Source: Gillisella vitis
Lineage (GTDB): Bacteria; Pseudomonadota; Alphaproteobacteria; Rhizobiales; Rhizobiaceae
Length of the DNA stretch: 64,000 nt
NCBI RefSeq assembly: GCF_021559775.1
Contig: NZ_CP056049.1
Coordinates: 1-64,000 of the forward strand
Direction of reading: 5' to 3'
Part shown: positions 27,767 to 37,377 of the stretch, one piece after another
Layout: each line of letters begins with the position of its first letter
Position numbering within the stretch: the first letter of the stretch is position 1
Translations under genes and position numbers: made by a program
Notes under the pieces: generated by a model
The model's database searches: none
What the model was told of the DNA's origin: nothing
What the model saw: the letters and a program-made list of their open reading frames with translations, nothing else

Positions 27767-28785
27767 GCCGCCACCTTTGTGGTGCTGTTGGGCGTAAATT
27801 TCTCATAATAGAAGCTGTTTGGCTTTACGCCCTTGTCGTCGAAATAGCTGCGGACCGCATCCACCATCGGCGGCGGGCCGCACAGGTAAACATCAACATC
27901 TCCGTCATTCAGCATGTCCTGCGGCATGTGCTGGGTAACCCAGCCCTTGCGCGGATGATTGGTCGTGTCGTCTGCGACCACTGTTGCATAGGTAAAGTTG
28001 GGCAACCGCGCGGTAAAAGCCTGCAACTGATCGACCAGCACCAGATCGAGATCGCGGGTGACGCCGTAGATCAAATGGATTTTTTGCGAAGATTGCTGTT
28101 GTGCCAGCACTTCGAGCATTGAGAGGAAGGGCGCAAGCCCCGTTCCTCCGGCAAGAAACAGCAGCGGGTTTTGCACATCCCGCAGATAAAAACTGCCGAG
28201 CGGTCCTGTGAGGTCAAGTATTGTGCCAACCTTGGCTTGTTCCAGCCAGGTGCTCATCACACCGCCCGGAATTTTCTTGATCAGGAAGCTGATGCGGTTT
28301 TCGCCGGGCTTTGAGCTGAAGGAGTAGGATCGGCTCTGATTTGAGCCCGGCACAGCAATATTGACATATTGGCCGGGAAGAAAAGTGGGGGCCGCGTCCA
28401 CATCCAGCTCCAACACAATGGCAGCATCATTGTGCGGTGCCACGTTTGCCACCGTTGCAGAAAAACGCTGCTGCCCGGTTTTGCAGGATGCTGAGGTGGT
28501 TGGCACGGCGATGACGCAGTCTGACGTTGGCTTCATCTGACAGGTCAGCACCAAGCCGCTTTTCGCCTCGTCAGCGGTCAGTGCATCGTCGATAAAATCA
28601 TCACCAAGGTCGTAAGTGCCGCTTTCAGCACGACACTTGCAGGTGCCGCACACGCCGTCGGAACAGTCCATCGGCAGGTTGATTTTGTTGCGATAAGCGG
28701 CATCGAGAACTTTCTCGCTGTCCTTACAGGCAATGAAGCGGGTCACGCCGTCTTCGAAATTCAGTGCAATTTTATAGTCGGTCAT
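27763..28785 (-). CDS. benC: BenC, benzoate 1,2-dioxygenase reductase
   Basis: A 340-residue electron-transfer protein with an N-terminal plant-type [2Fe-2S] ferredoxin domain (Cys41, Cys46, Cys49 and Cys82), an FAD domain (RSYSFSSKPG) and a NAD domain (LFLAGGTGLAPFLSMLE). It passes electrons from NADH to the BenAB oxygenase. It lies between benB and benD in standard order. Confidence 0.96.
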   Translation of the reverse strand: MTDYKIALNFEDGVTRFIACKDSEKVLDAAYRNKINLPMDCSDGVCGTCKCRAESGTYDLGDDFIDDALTADEAKSGLVLTCQMKPTSDCVIAVPTTSASCKTGQQRFSATVANVAPHNDAAIVLELDVDAAPTFLPGQYVNIAVPGSNQSRSYSFSSKPGENRISFLIKKIPGGVMSTWLEQAKVGTILDLTGPLGSFYLRDVQNPLLFLAGGTGLAPFLSMLEVLAQQQSSQKIHLIYGVTRDLDLVLVDQLQAFTARLPNFTYATVVADDTTNHPRKGWVTQHMPQDMLNDGDVDVYLCGPPPMVDAVRSYFDDKGVKPNSFYYEKFTPNSTTKVAA

Positions 28786-28817
28786 AGAACCCTCCTGATC
28801 CGCTCAGTTCACCACCA

Positions 28818-29306
28818 TCAGATGTGATAGATGTCGATCACCTGCCGGATGTAATCATTCTTCAACACGATCTTCTTGCTGGCGATCAGCAGGGCATCAC
28901 CGCTCTGGCGCAAGGTGACGAAGATGGTGCCAAAAAACTGGTCAGTGACTTTGTAGCGGTGGTTCAATGTGAGGAAATTGTAACGCACATCGACTTCATT
29001 GCCCCGATCTGCCAGCACTTCGACATTGGTGACGTTGTGGCTGGTGCGCGGCTCCGGTGTTGAAGCGCTGGAACGCTCGGTTTGAATGCGAAACACCCGG
29101 TCTTCCAAGCCGTCACGGTTTGGATAGTAGATCAGCGAAATTTGGCTATGCGGATCTTCTGTGATCTGGTCATCGTCGTCCCAGGCGGGCATCCAATAGG
29201 AGGCATCTGCGGCATAGCAGGTGAGCCATTCCGCCCATTGACGATCATCGAGCAGACGCGCCTCCCGATACAGAAAAGCGCAAATGGAGTGATAGGAAAT
29301 GCTCAT
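28818..29306 (-). CDS. benB: BenB, benzoate 1,2-dioxygenase small subunit
   Basis: A 162-residue beta subunit of ring-hydroxylating dioxygenases, starting at MSISYHSICAFLYREARLLD (ATG 29306), which overlaps the benA stop by four bases. A longer frame to 29360 runs into benA and is not used. Family segments such as WLTCYAADASYWMPAW and SHNVTNVEV are present. Confidence 0.94.
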   Translation of the reverse strand: MSISYHSICAFLYREARLLDDRQWAEWLTCYAADASYWMPAWDDDDQITEDPHSQISLIYYPNRDGLEDRVFRIQTERSSASTPEPRTSHNVTNVEVLADRGNEVDVRYNFLTLNHRYKVTDQFFGTIFVTLRQSGDALLIASKKIVLKNDYIRQVIDIYHI

Positions 29307-30661
29307 GTGACCACTCCATTTTTTTCCGCAGACAGCGCTTTGCGCATCACATTTGTCCAATATTCATGCTGGCGCACAAACAGGCCTTCGTCTTCGCTGC
29401 GCTCACCGGAGAGAAGAGGGTTCATGCCCATGCGTTTGGCATTGTCATCTGGTCCATCAATCCACAGTGGTGCGCCGCGCGACAGGTCATTCCACAGGGC
29501 CGCTGTGCCAGCATAGCCCTGTTGACAGGCGCGGAACTCTTCAAGATCGTCGGCGGTGCCCATGCCGGATACGTTGAAAAAATCCTCATATTGGCGGATG
29601 CGCAACGCACGATCCTCAGCACTCTCGCCTTTGGGGGCGAAGCAGAAAATGCTGATTTCGGTTTTGTCCACGCTGATTGGCCGCGTCACCCGGATCTGCG
29701 TGCTGAACTGGTCCATCAGGAACACATTGGGGTAAAGACAAAGATTGCGCGTCTGGTTGATGATGAAATCGGCTTTATCCTCACCAACCCGCGCCTTGAT
29801 TTCCTCGCGGTGGTTATAGACCGGGCGAACCTCAGGGTTCATGGTTTTGGTCCACAGCAAGATATGGCCGTTTTCAAACCCGTAAACGCCTGCAATCGAG
29901 CGGCTCCAGCTGTTGGCATCCACCGCCTTTGTGCCTTCTTCCTTACGCCTGCCCATGGTGGCTGCGTAATTCCAATGCACAGAGCTGACGTGATAGCCAT
30001 CGCAGCCATTTTCCATCTGCAATTTCCAATTGCCATCATAGATGTAAGAGGAATTGCCACGCAGAACTTCCAGCCCGTTTGGGGCCTGATCAACGATCTG
30101 GTCGATGATCACCTTGGTTTCGCCAAGAAAATCTTCCAGCGATGCCACATCCTCTTCAAGGCTGCCAAACAGGAAGCCGCGATAGCTTTGAAAACGCGGC
30201 ACGCGCTTGAGATCGTGCGAACCGTCCTTGCCGAACTGTGGCGGATATTGCGTGGTTTTCTCGTCTTTGACCTTTAAAAGCTTGCCCGTATTGGCAAAGG
30301 TCCAGCCATGGAACGGACAGGTAAAGCTGCCCTTATTGCCATGCTTGCGACGACAGATCATGGCACCGCGATGGGCGCAGGCATTGATCATGGCGTGCAG
30401 CTCACCGGTCTTGTCGCGGGTGATGACAATGGGCTGGCGGCCAATATAGGCGGTATAATAATCGTTGTTTTCTGGAATCTGGCTCTCATGGGCCAGATAG
30501 ACCCAATTGCTTTCGAAGATGTGCTTCATCTCCAGCTCGAACAGGTCTTCATTGGTAAAGATATCGCGGCGGCAGCGGAAGATCCCGGCGTCCTTGTCGT
30601 CCTGCACCGCCGTCGCCAGCAGATGGTCGAGATCTCTCGCTTTGTCGATAATCGCAGACAT
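29303..30661 (-). CDS. benA: BenA, benzoate 1,2-dioxygenase large subunit
   Basis: A 452-residue Rieske oxygenase alpha subunit. The Rieske cluster ligands Cys95, His97, Cys115 and His118 (CAHRGAMIC and CPFHGW) are complete. The mononuclear iron site lies around GYHVSSVHWN. With BenB and BenC it adds O2 to benzoate to form the cis-diol. It starts the benABCD block 134 bases downstream of catA. Confidence 0.96.
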   Translation of the reverse strand: MSAIIDKARDLDHLLATAVQDDKDAGIFRCRRDIFTNEDLFELEMKHIFESNWVYLAHESQIPENNDYYTAYIGRQPIVITRDKTGELHAMINACAHRGAMICRRKHGNKGSFTCPFHGWTFANTGKLLKVKDEKTTQYPPQFGKDGSHDLKRVPRFQSYRGFLFGSLEEDVASLEDFLGETKVIIDQIVDQAPNGLEVLRGNSSYIYDGNWKLQMENGCDGYHVSSVHWNYAATMGRRKEEGTKAVDANSWSRSIAGVYGFENGHILLWTKTMNPEVRPVYNHREEIKARVGEDKADFIINQTRNLCLYPNVFLMDQFSTQIRVTRPISVDKTEISIFCFAPKGESAEDRALRIRQYEDFFNVSGMGTADDLEEFRACQQGYAGTAALWNDLSRGAPLWIDGPDDNAKRMGMNPLLSGERSEDEGLFVRQHEYWTNVMRKALSAEKNGVVT

Positions 30662-30795
30662 GATTTATCTCCCAAATAGAGCGTGAAAGGCTCTGACTTT
30701 GCATAGAAATCGATGACGACACTTGTTTCTGTTTGGTGTTTTTGTGTGGCCTCGGCCTGTGCGCTGGCGGCCCTTTGGACCGCCAGCATTGCCAA

Positions 30796-31734
30796 TCAGG
30801 CGGCTGCGCGCTTGCGCTGTTCGTTGATCTGGTTATCGACGCCGTCCACCAAAGACGTCAGATGAATATCAAACTTGATTTCCGCAAAGGGTCCAGACAG
30901 GCCATTGGCCTTGATGCTGGCTTCGTCGGTGTGTTCAATCACCGGCGGGATCAGGCCATCACGCGTTGCATAGGCAAAATCATCGTTGACCAGCGGATCG
31001 CCTTCAATGTTAATCTGGGTGGTCAGCTTGCGATGGCCATCGGCACTGACAAAGAAGTGGATATGGGCCGGGCGCTGACCATGACGCCCAAGGGCTGACA
31101 ACAATCTCTCCGTTGGGCTGCCCGGAGGCACGCCATAGCCACTCGGCAGGATGCTCTGGAACTTATAACAGCCCTTGTCGTCAGCAATAATGGTGCGGCG
31201 CATGTTGAAATCGGCCTGTTTGCCGGTTGGGTCAAAATGCGAGTAGAAACCGCGGGTGTCACAGTGCCAAACTTCAACAGTCGCGCCGGGAACCGGCTGG
31301 CCATCGGCACCATGAACGGTTCCATGCATGATCAGCAAATGGCCGTTTTCGTCGGTGCCATCATCCAGACGGGCAAAGCCGTTGCAAACCGGCGCGCCAG
31401 CCACATAAAGCGGGCCTTCGATGGTGCGTGGCGTTGGGTTTTCAATGCCAAGGGCGGCATCAATTGCATCAAGGCGCTCATCAATGAAATGGTCAAGGCC
31501 AAGGCCGGGCGAGATCAGGCCAGCTTGTCCGGCAGCACCAATTTCGTTCAGCCATGCAATGCCTGTCCAATATTCGTCTGGTGTGATGTTCAGCTCGTCA
31601 ATGGCCTTGAACAGGTCAGACATGATCCGGTGGGTGATCTCTTTCATGCGCGGGCTGCCGCCGTCTTTATCAAGCCCGCTCAGGGTCTTGAGAAAAGCCT
31701 GAATGTCGGGCCGATTAAAGATCTCTACGTTCAT
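30796..31734 (-). CDS. catA: CatA, catechol 1,2-dioxygenase
   Basis: A 312-residue intradiol dioxygenase. The four iron ligands fall exactly at the classical positions: Tyr164 (RGFY), Tyr200 (PSGY), His224 and His226 (RPAHIHFF). It cleaves catechol to cis,cis-muconate. It is encoded between catC and benA, so catechol production and cleavage are in one transcriptional direction. Confidence 0.96.
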   Translation of the reverse strand: MNVEIFNRPDIQAFLKTLSGLDKDGGSPRMKEITHRIMSDLFKAIDELNITPDEYWTGIAWLNEIGAAGQAGLISPGLGLDHFIDERLDAIDAALGIENPTPRTIEGPLYVAGAPVCNGFARLDDGTDENGHLLIMHGTVHGADGQPVPGATVEVWHCDTRGFYSHFDPTGKQADFNMRRTIIADDKGCYKFQSILPSGYGVPPGSPTERLLSALGRHGQRPAHIHFFVSADGHRKLTTQINIEGDPLVNDDFAYATRDGLIPPVIEHTDEASIKANGLSGPFAEIKFDIHLTSLVDGVDNQINEQRKRAAA

Positions 31735-31800
31735 TTATACATCCTCCTCTAGGACTTTTAGAAATCGAGCGCCACTCTCCCTGGCGCTGTTTTGCTGGCG

Positions 31801-32094
31801 TTAGCTGTCGTTGTCGCGGATGGAAGAAGGGTGCCGCAGCAGCGGGGTCACCTCAATGTCCATAAATTTAAACAGCGGCAGGCCAGAGAGTATTGCGTGC
31901 AGTTCCGCATTATCGCTGACGTCAAAAATGCTGTAATTGGCGTATTGGCCTGCAAGCCGCCAGATGTGGCGCCACTTGCCGCTGTTTTGTAAGTTTTGCG
32001 AATAGGCCTTTTCGCGCGCCAGAATGTCTGCTGCCTCTGCTTGTGGCAGGTTGTGGGGCAGGTTGACGTTCATTCGGACATGAAACAGCATCAT
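31801..32094 (-). CDS. catC: CatC, muconolactone delta-isomerase
   Basis: A 97-residue protein of the expected length and sequence (MLFHVRMNVNLPHNLP, SGKWRHIWRLAGQYANYSI, LPLFKFMDIEVTPLLRHPSS). It converts muconolactone to 3-oxoadipate enol-lactone, the PcaD substrate. AAGGAG precedes the ATG, eight bases after the catB stop. Confidence 0.96.
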   Translation of the reverse strand: MMLFHVRMNVNLPHNLPQAEAADILAREKAYSQNLQNSGKWRHIWRLAGQYANYSIFDVSDNAELHAILSGLPLFKFMDIEVTPLLRHPSSIRDNDS

Positions 32095-32102
32095 GACACT
32101 CC

Positions 32103-33284
32103 TTATCCAGCCACGCTGATGGTTTTGTGCAATCCGTCACGCGCAAAAAAGGCCACGCGTTCGTCATCCAGTTCGATGCCAAGGCCGGGGCCGTTGGGAA
32201 CTGTCAGTTCAAAATCGCTATAATCCAGCGGTGTTGTGAGAATTTCCTCGGTCAGCTGCAATGGGCCGAACAGTTCGGTGCCCCATTGCAGCTGGTTGAA
32301 GGTTGAAAACACATGGGCGGATGCAATGGTGCCGAAAGCACCCTCCAACATCGTGCCGCCGTAAAGGCCAATCCCCGCCGCATCGGCAATGGCGGCAACG
32401 CGCTGGGCGTCGAATAGACCACCGCTTTGCTCAATCTTGACCGCAAACACATCGGCCCCGCTGACTTTTGCCAGCTCAAACGCGCTTTCAGGACCGTGCA
32501 GCGATTCATCCGCCATCAACGCAGTGGGAAAACGACGCACAAGGCGCGCCAAGGCAGAAGTTGAGGCCACAGGCTGTTCAACCAATTCGCAACCGGCATC
32601 GGCAAGCGCTGCCATGCCATAGGCGGCATCGGTTTCGCTCCACGCCATGTTGACGTCAACCCGCACCGCGCCGCGATCACCCAAAGCCCGCTTGATGGCG
32701 GCAACATGCGCGATGTCATCCAGCAAGGGTTTTGCGCCAATCTTGAGCTTGAAAATCTTGTGCCGACGCAGATCCAGCATGTTTTCGGCTTCAGCAATAT
32801 CCTTGGCGGTATCGCCAGACGCCAGCGTCCACGCAACCGCCAAGCGGCTGCGCAACCGCCCGCCCAACAATTCACTGACAGGCAAGCCACGGCGCTTTCC
32901 GTGCGCATCCAGCAATGCAGTTTCCACCGCACATTTGGCAAAGCGGTTTTCTTTGACCATTTTGCCAATGCGCACCATCAGCGCCCGCACGGTCGTTGCA
33001 TCCTGCCCCAACATGAGGGGTTTGAAATAGGTATCAATGGCTAGTTTCATGCTCTCGGGGCTTTCGCCGCCATAGGCAAGTCCGCCGATTGTGGTGCCTT
33101 CGCCAATGCCAACGACGCCATCGCTGCAATAGATTTTGACCAGCATCAGGGTCTGGCCGTTCATGGTCGCCACCGACAGCTTATGCGGCCGGATGGTCGG
33201 AAGATCGACAAGCACGGTTTCGACCCGCTCAACAACGGGCAAAGCGACTGCTTTCGAGACAAGGGGTGTAAAGGTCGTGTTCAT
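32103..33284 (-). CDS. catB: CatB, muconate cycloisomerase
   Basis: A 393-residue enolase-superfamily enzyme starting at MNTTFTPLVSKAV (ATG 33284). The KLKIG (K-x-K) base, the metal ligands in RVDVNMAW, CELVEQPV and LMADESL, and the second base region FAVKIEQSGG are present. It cyclises cis,cis-muconate to muconolactone. It is first in the catabolic transcript, facing the divergent regulator. Confidence 0.95.
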   Translation of the reverse strand: MNTTFTPLVSKAVALPVVERVETVLVDLPTIRPHKLSVATMNGQTLMLVKIYCSDGVVGIGEGTTIGGLAYGGESPESMKLAIDTYFKPLMLGQDATTVRALMVRIGKMVKENRFAKCAVETALLDAHGKRRGLPVSELLGGRLRSRLAVAWTLASGDTAKDIAEAENMLDLRRHKIFKLKIGAKPLLDDIAHVAAIKRALGDRGAVRVDVNMAWSETDAAYGMAALADAGCELVEQPVASTSALARLVRRFPTALMADESLHGPESAFELAKVSGADVFAVKIEQSGGLFDAQRVAAIADAAGIGLYGGTMLEGAFGTIASAHVFSTFNQLQWGTELFGPLQLTEEILTTPLDYSDFELTVPNGPGLGIELDDERVAFFARDGLHKTISVAG

Positions 33285-33317
33285 GGCGAGACGGTAAGCG
33301 CAACCATAAAAGACGTC

Positions 33318-33355
33318 CAATATCATTGGTATCGCTTATCATACCTATTTGGTAT
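33318..33355. promoter_or_regulatory. BenM/CatM-type operator in the catB-regulator intergenic region
   Basis: ATAC-N7-GTAT (33341-33355) exactly matches the recognition pattern known for BenM/CatM-type LysR regulators of benzoate and catechol genes. A second, weaker element CAAT-N7-GTAT (33318-33332) lies 23 bases (about two helical turns) away on the catB side. This two-site layout fits divergent control of the cat/ben operon. Confidence 0.72.
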
Positions 33356-33446
33356 AGTAGAAGAAAAATTATCTGCATATAGGAACTTGTCGCATCGCAA
33401 CATATCTTTGATGATAGGTTGCACTGAAAACAACAGGGCCGACACG

Positions 33447-34394
33447 ATGGATCTCCGCCAACTTCGTTACTTCGTCGCCGTCGCACAGGAGCGTAATTTT
33501 ACGCGCGCCGCTCACGTTCTGCACATCGCCCAGCCACCGTTGAGCCGGCAGATTCAATTGCTGGAGGAGCAACTCGGTGTGCCGCTCATCATACGTAAAA
33601 GCCGGCCAGTGCGGCTGACGGAGGCTGGTCGGCTATTTTACGAGCAATCCTTGCAAATTCTGGGGCGGGTAGAACAGATGCAGGCGGCAACCCGTCGGGT
33701 CGGCCTGAACCAGAACAGTGTTCTATCCATCGGCTTTGTGGCCTCGACACTTTACGGCGGGCTGCCGTCGCTGGTACGAAAACTGAGAGAACACGCGCCG
33801 GAACTGGATATTCAATTGCTGGAACTGGTCTCGGTGCAACAGATTCCGGCGCTGAAGGAAGGTCGCATCGACATTGGCTTTGGTCGCGTACGTCATAGTG
33901 ATCCGAATGTCGTTGGTCTGTTGCTGCGGGAAGAGCGCCTGGTGGCGGCCATTCCGAAAGGCTCGCCGCTTGCCCACGACACATCACCCCTCTCTGTCTC
34001 TGCCTTGAATGGTTGCAAAATTATTGTCTACCCCAAGGAACCTCGCCCCGGATATGCAGATCAGGTGCTTGCTCTGTTGCAGAGCCGCGATGCCAGTCCG
34101 GCCGAAGTGCAGGAAGTTCGGGAGATTCAGACGGCTCTGGGTTTGGTTGCCGCAGAAGCTGGTATTTGCATTATTCCCGCCTCCGCGCGACAAATGCGCT
34201 CGGATGTGCATTACCGATTGCTTGACGGAAAAGACGTGACGTCACCGGTTATTCTCAACCACCGAATTGGCGATAATTCGCATTATATCGATCTTGTAAA
34301 ACAGTTGATTCAGGAGATGTATGCAGAACAACCACTTTGGTTGGACCTTGAACACAATCTATTGCACCCGACCTTTAATACCGGCCGTCAATGA
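33447..34394 (+). CDS. LysR-type regulator of the cat/ben cluster (CatR/BenM-like)
   Basis: A 315-residue LysR regulator starting at MDLRQLRYFVAVAQE (ATG 33447). The frame is open further upstream, but this is the family start. The HTH (TRAAHVLHIAQPPLSRQI) is at about residues 18-35, followed by the effector domain. It is divergent from catB across the ATAC-N7-GTAT operator, the normal arrangement for muconate- or benzoate-responsive CatR/CatM/BenM. Confidence 0.92.
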   Translation: MDLRQLRYFVAVAQERNFTRAAHVLHIAQPPLSRQIQLLEEQLGVPLIIRKSRPVRLTEAGRLFYEQSLQILGRVEQMQAATRRVGLNQNSVLSIGFVASTLYGGLPSLVRKLREHAPELDIQLLELVSVQQIPALKEGRIDIGFGRVRHSDPNVVGLLLREERLVAAIPKGSPLAHDTSPLSVSALNGCKIIVYPKEPRPGYADQVLALLQSRDASPAEVQEVREIQTALGLVAAEAGICIIPASARQMRSDVHYRLLDGKDVTSPVILNHRIGDNSHYIDLVKQLIQEMYAEQPLWLDLEHNLLHPTFNTGRQ

Positions 34395-34396
34395 TC

Positions 34397-34643
34397 AGAA
34401 CCCATTTGCCCATTGCCGCCGGCCGATGGACATGATCTTCCATGGTCGGTTCTGCAATGTCCGCCAAGCGTGACAGCAGTGGTCGCCGATGTCTTCGTAG
34501 GATTTGAAGACGCGGTTAGAGAGCCAGTTTGTCACGCATGAACTGCCAGATATTTTCGACGGGATTAAGTTCGGACGATTTCGGCGGCAGTTGCAGGATG
34601 GTGATGTTTTGAGGGACAGCCAGGTTGTTGGACATGTACCATC
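34397..34643 (-). pseudogene. IS630-family transposase remnant
   Basis: The minus strand reads the C-terminal part of an IS630-type transposase: LQLPPKSSELNPVENIWQFM in one frame, then NWLSNRVFKSYEDIGDHCC and MSIGRRQWANGF in another, so a frameshift separates them. The rest is removed by an IS6-family insertion at 34644. Confidence 0.82.
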
Positions 34644-35472
34644 GGTTTTGTCGCAAACTTTTGGCATGGTCGCAGAGAGGCTATCCCGGGATACAGTTAT
34701 GCGGCGAGTGCGGAGAACTGTTTGAATGCCGATTGGCCACTGGTGGAAAACTGCTGTTTGCGGATCATATGGGCGACTTCGATGCCGTCCAGTGTCGCTG
34801 ATGCGGACCGAAAGGATTTGAAGCCCTTCATGGGCCGGGTCGGCTTCTTGATGAAACGATAATCTTGCTCAATCATGTTGTTGAGATGTTTGACTTGGCA
34901 AATCTCGATCAGCCAGAACCAACCGTGCAACAGCAGCAGGAGGTTCATGTTCTGCAGTGCCGCCAAATTCGCCCCACCCTTGTCGATCACGACTTTGTCC
35001 GGCCAGCCATTGTTCTCGATGGTGTGGGCGAAAAAATCGGTAGCGGCGGCCTCGTTGCGATGCTCAGACAGCATGAAATCAAGGGTTTACCGTACTTATC
35101 AATGGTGCGATAAAATTACATCCACGTGCCTTTGACCTTGATGTAGGTCTCATCCATTCGCCACGAGCCACTGGGTTTGGATTTGCGGCGCTTCGCTTGA
35201 AGGGCAGTCAGCGGAGAATATTTCACGACCCATCTATTCAGTGTCGCATGGTCGAGATTGACACCGCCTTCAGCCATGATTTCTTCAAGGTCGCGGTAGG
35301 AAACCGCATAGCGGACATAGAAAAACACGGCGTATAAAATCACTTCTTTCGGATAGTGACTGCCTTTGAAATCGACCATGACCGCTCAACTCTGCCTGCC
35401 TGCTTTCTTCAGGCTGCATCTACCGCATGATCATCGCGGCTGCAAATCAGCCGGAAATTTTGCGACAAAACC
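34644..35472 (-). mobile_element. IS6-family insertion sequence of a second type, inactivated
   Basis: Terminal inverted repeats GGTTTTGTCGCAAA-CTTT (34644-34661) and the complement of GGTTTTGTCGCAAAATTT (35455-35472) bound about 829 bases. The ends resemble those of IS26-like elements. The flanking 8-mers differ (gtaccatc, gtcagttg). It sits inside an IS630 remnant. Confidence 0.83.
34697..35379 (-). pseudogene. IS6-family transposase, broken
   Basis: The N-terminal part (FKGSHYPKEVILYAVFFYVR, WRMDETYIKVKGTWM) ends at a TAA just after the first catalytic Asp region. The remainder (MLSEHRNEAAATDFF, VVIDKGGANL, LNNMIEQDYRFIKKPTRP) is in another frame. A nonsense codon and a frameshift make it inactive. 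Confidence 0.85.
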
Positions 35473-35712
35473 GTCAGTTGCGCCTTGACTAAGCCTTTAC
35501 GCCGAACCTGTCTTGCGCGATCGAGGCGGGTGACACCATCAAGCGCGCCGGCGGGCCCGAAGGCAACTATGTGGCGTTGAACTGAAAGAATCCTGTAAAC
35601 CGCCGCGGCAGAACGAACGCACCGTTCACCGTTTGACCTTCGTTACTTAGCCCCCACATTCCTATATCGAGGGCAGCGCAATCACTTTTCTGCAGATGCA
35701 AGGTTTTTACCC
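35473..35712. other. Spacer with a possible C-terminal gene stub
   Basis: A plus-strand frame reading EAGDTIKRAGGPEGNYVALN ends in TGA at 35584. It looks like the tail of a gene cut by the IS6 element, but I cannot name it. The remaining bases lead into the LLM oxidoreductase gene. Confidence 0.35.
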
Positions 35713-36735
35713 ATGAAAAACATCGGTTTCCTCTCCTTCGGCCATTGGTCGCCGTCCCCTCAGTCCGGCACGCGATCTGCTGGCGATGCACTGCTGCAGT
35801 CGATCGATCTGGCGGTTGCCGCTGAAGAACTGGGGGCTGATGGCGCCTATTTCCGCGTCCACCATTTTGCCCGGCAGCTGGCATCGCCTTTTCCGCTTCT
35901 CGCCGCCGTCGGCGCCCGTACCAGATCGATCGAAATCGGCACGGCCGTCATCGATATGCGCTACGAAAATCCGCTCTATATGGCCGAAGATGCCGGTGCT
36001 GCCGATCTGATCGCGCAGGGTCGTTTGCAGCTTGGCCTGAGCCGAGGATCGCCCGAGCAGGTCATCAATGGCTGGCGCTATTTCGGCTTTCATCCGGAAG
36101 ATGGTGCCAGTGATGCCGATATGGGCCGGCGCCATGCGGAAGTGTTTCTGGAAGTGCTGAAAGGTGAGGGTTTTGCCGAGCCCAATCCGCACCCAATGTT
36201 TCCCAACCCACCCGGGATGCTGCGCCTTGAGCCGCATTCGGAAGGCTTGCGGGAACGTATCTGGTGGGGCGCCGGCTCCAATGCCACCGCCATCTGGGCC
36301 GCCGAGCACGGCATGAACCTGCAAAGCTCGACATTGAAGGACGACGAGACCGGCGAGCCCTTCCATGTGCAGCAGGCGGCGCAGATCCGTGCCTATCGCG
36401 AGGCCTGGAAGGCGGCGGGTCACACTCGCCAGCCACGGGTATCCGTCAGCCGCAGCATCTTCGCTTTGGTCGATGACCGGGACCGCGCCTATTTCGGCGG
36501 CGGCGGCAAGGAGCGGGATTCAATAGGCTATATCGATGACAGCACACGGGCCATCTTCGGCCGCTCCTATGCGGCGGAACCGGATGCGCTGGTTGAGGAA
36601 CTGGCGCAGGATGAAGCCGTCAACGAGGCCGATACGCTGCTGCTGACCGTACCGAACCAGCTCGGTGTCGAATACAACGCCCATGTCATCGAGGCCATTC
36701 TGAAGCACGTAGCCCCGGCGCTCGGCTGGCGATAA
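35713..36735 (+). CDS. LLM-class flavin-dependent oxidoreductase (luciferase-like)
   Basis: A 340-residue bacterial luciferase-like monooxygenase. The N-terminal KNIGFLSFGHWSPS, VHHFARQLASPFPLLAAVGA and ADLIAQGRLQLGLSRGSPEQ blocks are typical of the FMN/F420 LLM fold. The substrate is unknown. It is isolated between IS debris and an MFS gene, so context gives no pathway. Confidence 0.85.
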   Translation: MKNIGFLSFGHWSPSPQSGTRSAGDALLQSIDLAVAAEELGADGAYFRVHHFARQLASPFPLLAAVGARTRSIEIGTAVIDMRYENPLYMAEDAGAADLIAQGRLQLGLSRGSPEQVINGWRYFGFHPEDGASDADMGRRHAEVFLEVLKGEGFAEPNPHPMFPNPPGMLRLEPHSEGLRERIWWGAGSNATAIWAAEHGMNLQSSTLKDDETGEPFHVQQAAQIRAYREAWKAAGHTRQPRVSVSRSIFALVDDRDRAYFGGGGKERDSIGYIDDSTRAIFGRSYAAEPDALVEELAQDEAVNEADTLLLTVPNQLGVEYNAHVIEAILKHVAPALGWR

Positions 36736-37377
36736 CCTGCAATCTTGAACAGCGCGCACCTTCAGGGGCACGCGCTGGAGCCAGCTGTGAATGCCGCCGG
36801 CCGCCGCGCGACCGGTAAGAAAACAGGCCGTGAGGAGGTAGCCGCGCCATCGGCTTCTCCCAGTCGTCCATCTCGTCGACCACGAAGACGCCAAGTAGGG
36901 ATGGATGCTTGAGGAACGCCGACTGCTCGGCAGCGCCATTAAGGCGGTTATTCCCATAAGCCCGTTGGCTTTGCCGATCTTGTCCTTGATGGTATCTGGA
37001 CATGATGCTTGTCCATCCTGAGTATCAGGGTTTGGGTGTGGCAAGCGTTTTAGTGGGCCAAGTGGAGCAAAAGGCATGAGAACTCGGCCTTGATTGCGTT
37101 CGTACGGCAGCAAGCATTACTGCGCGGCCATTCTTTGAGCGGCGAGGATTTCGCGTTCTGAAGAGCCAGACGGTCGAAAAATGAGGAGAAAGTCTTTCTA
37201 ACTTTTTGATGGAAAAACCGTTCCCGTCTCAATGTTTAGCGCCGCCAATAGCATTCATTGCGTTGCCGCCGAACTAAATGCCTTGAGTGGCTTCAGGGTT
37301 ATCATGTGATCTTATCAACAATCATCGCTGGTGGGGCTGCATTGCTGACTGATAGTCGCCCTGTACCGCTCTGATTC
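36736..37377. other. Intergenic region with an unidentified coding-like remnant
   Basis: On the minus strand between about 36760 and 36960 two frames read coherent-looking segments (VFVVDEMDDWEKPMAR, then TACFLTGRAAAGGIHSWLQR), suggesting a frameshifted remnant that I could not assign. From 37030 to 37377 I see nothing supported. Confidence 0.35.
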
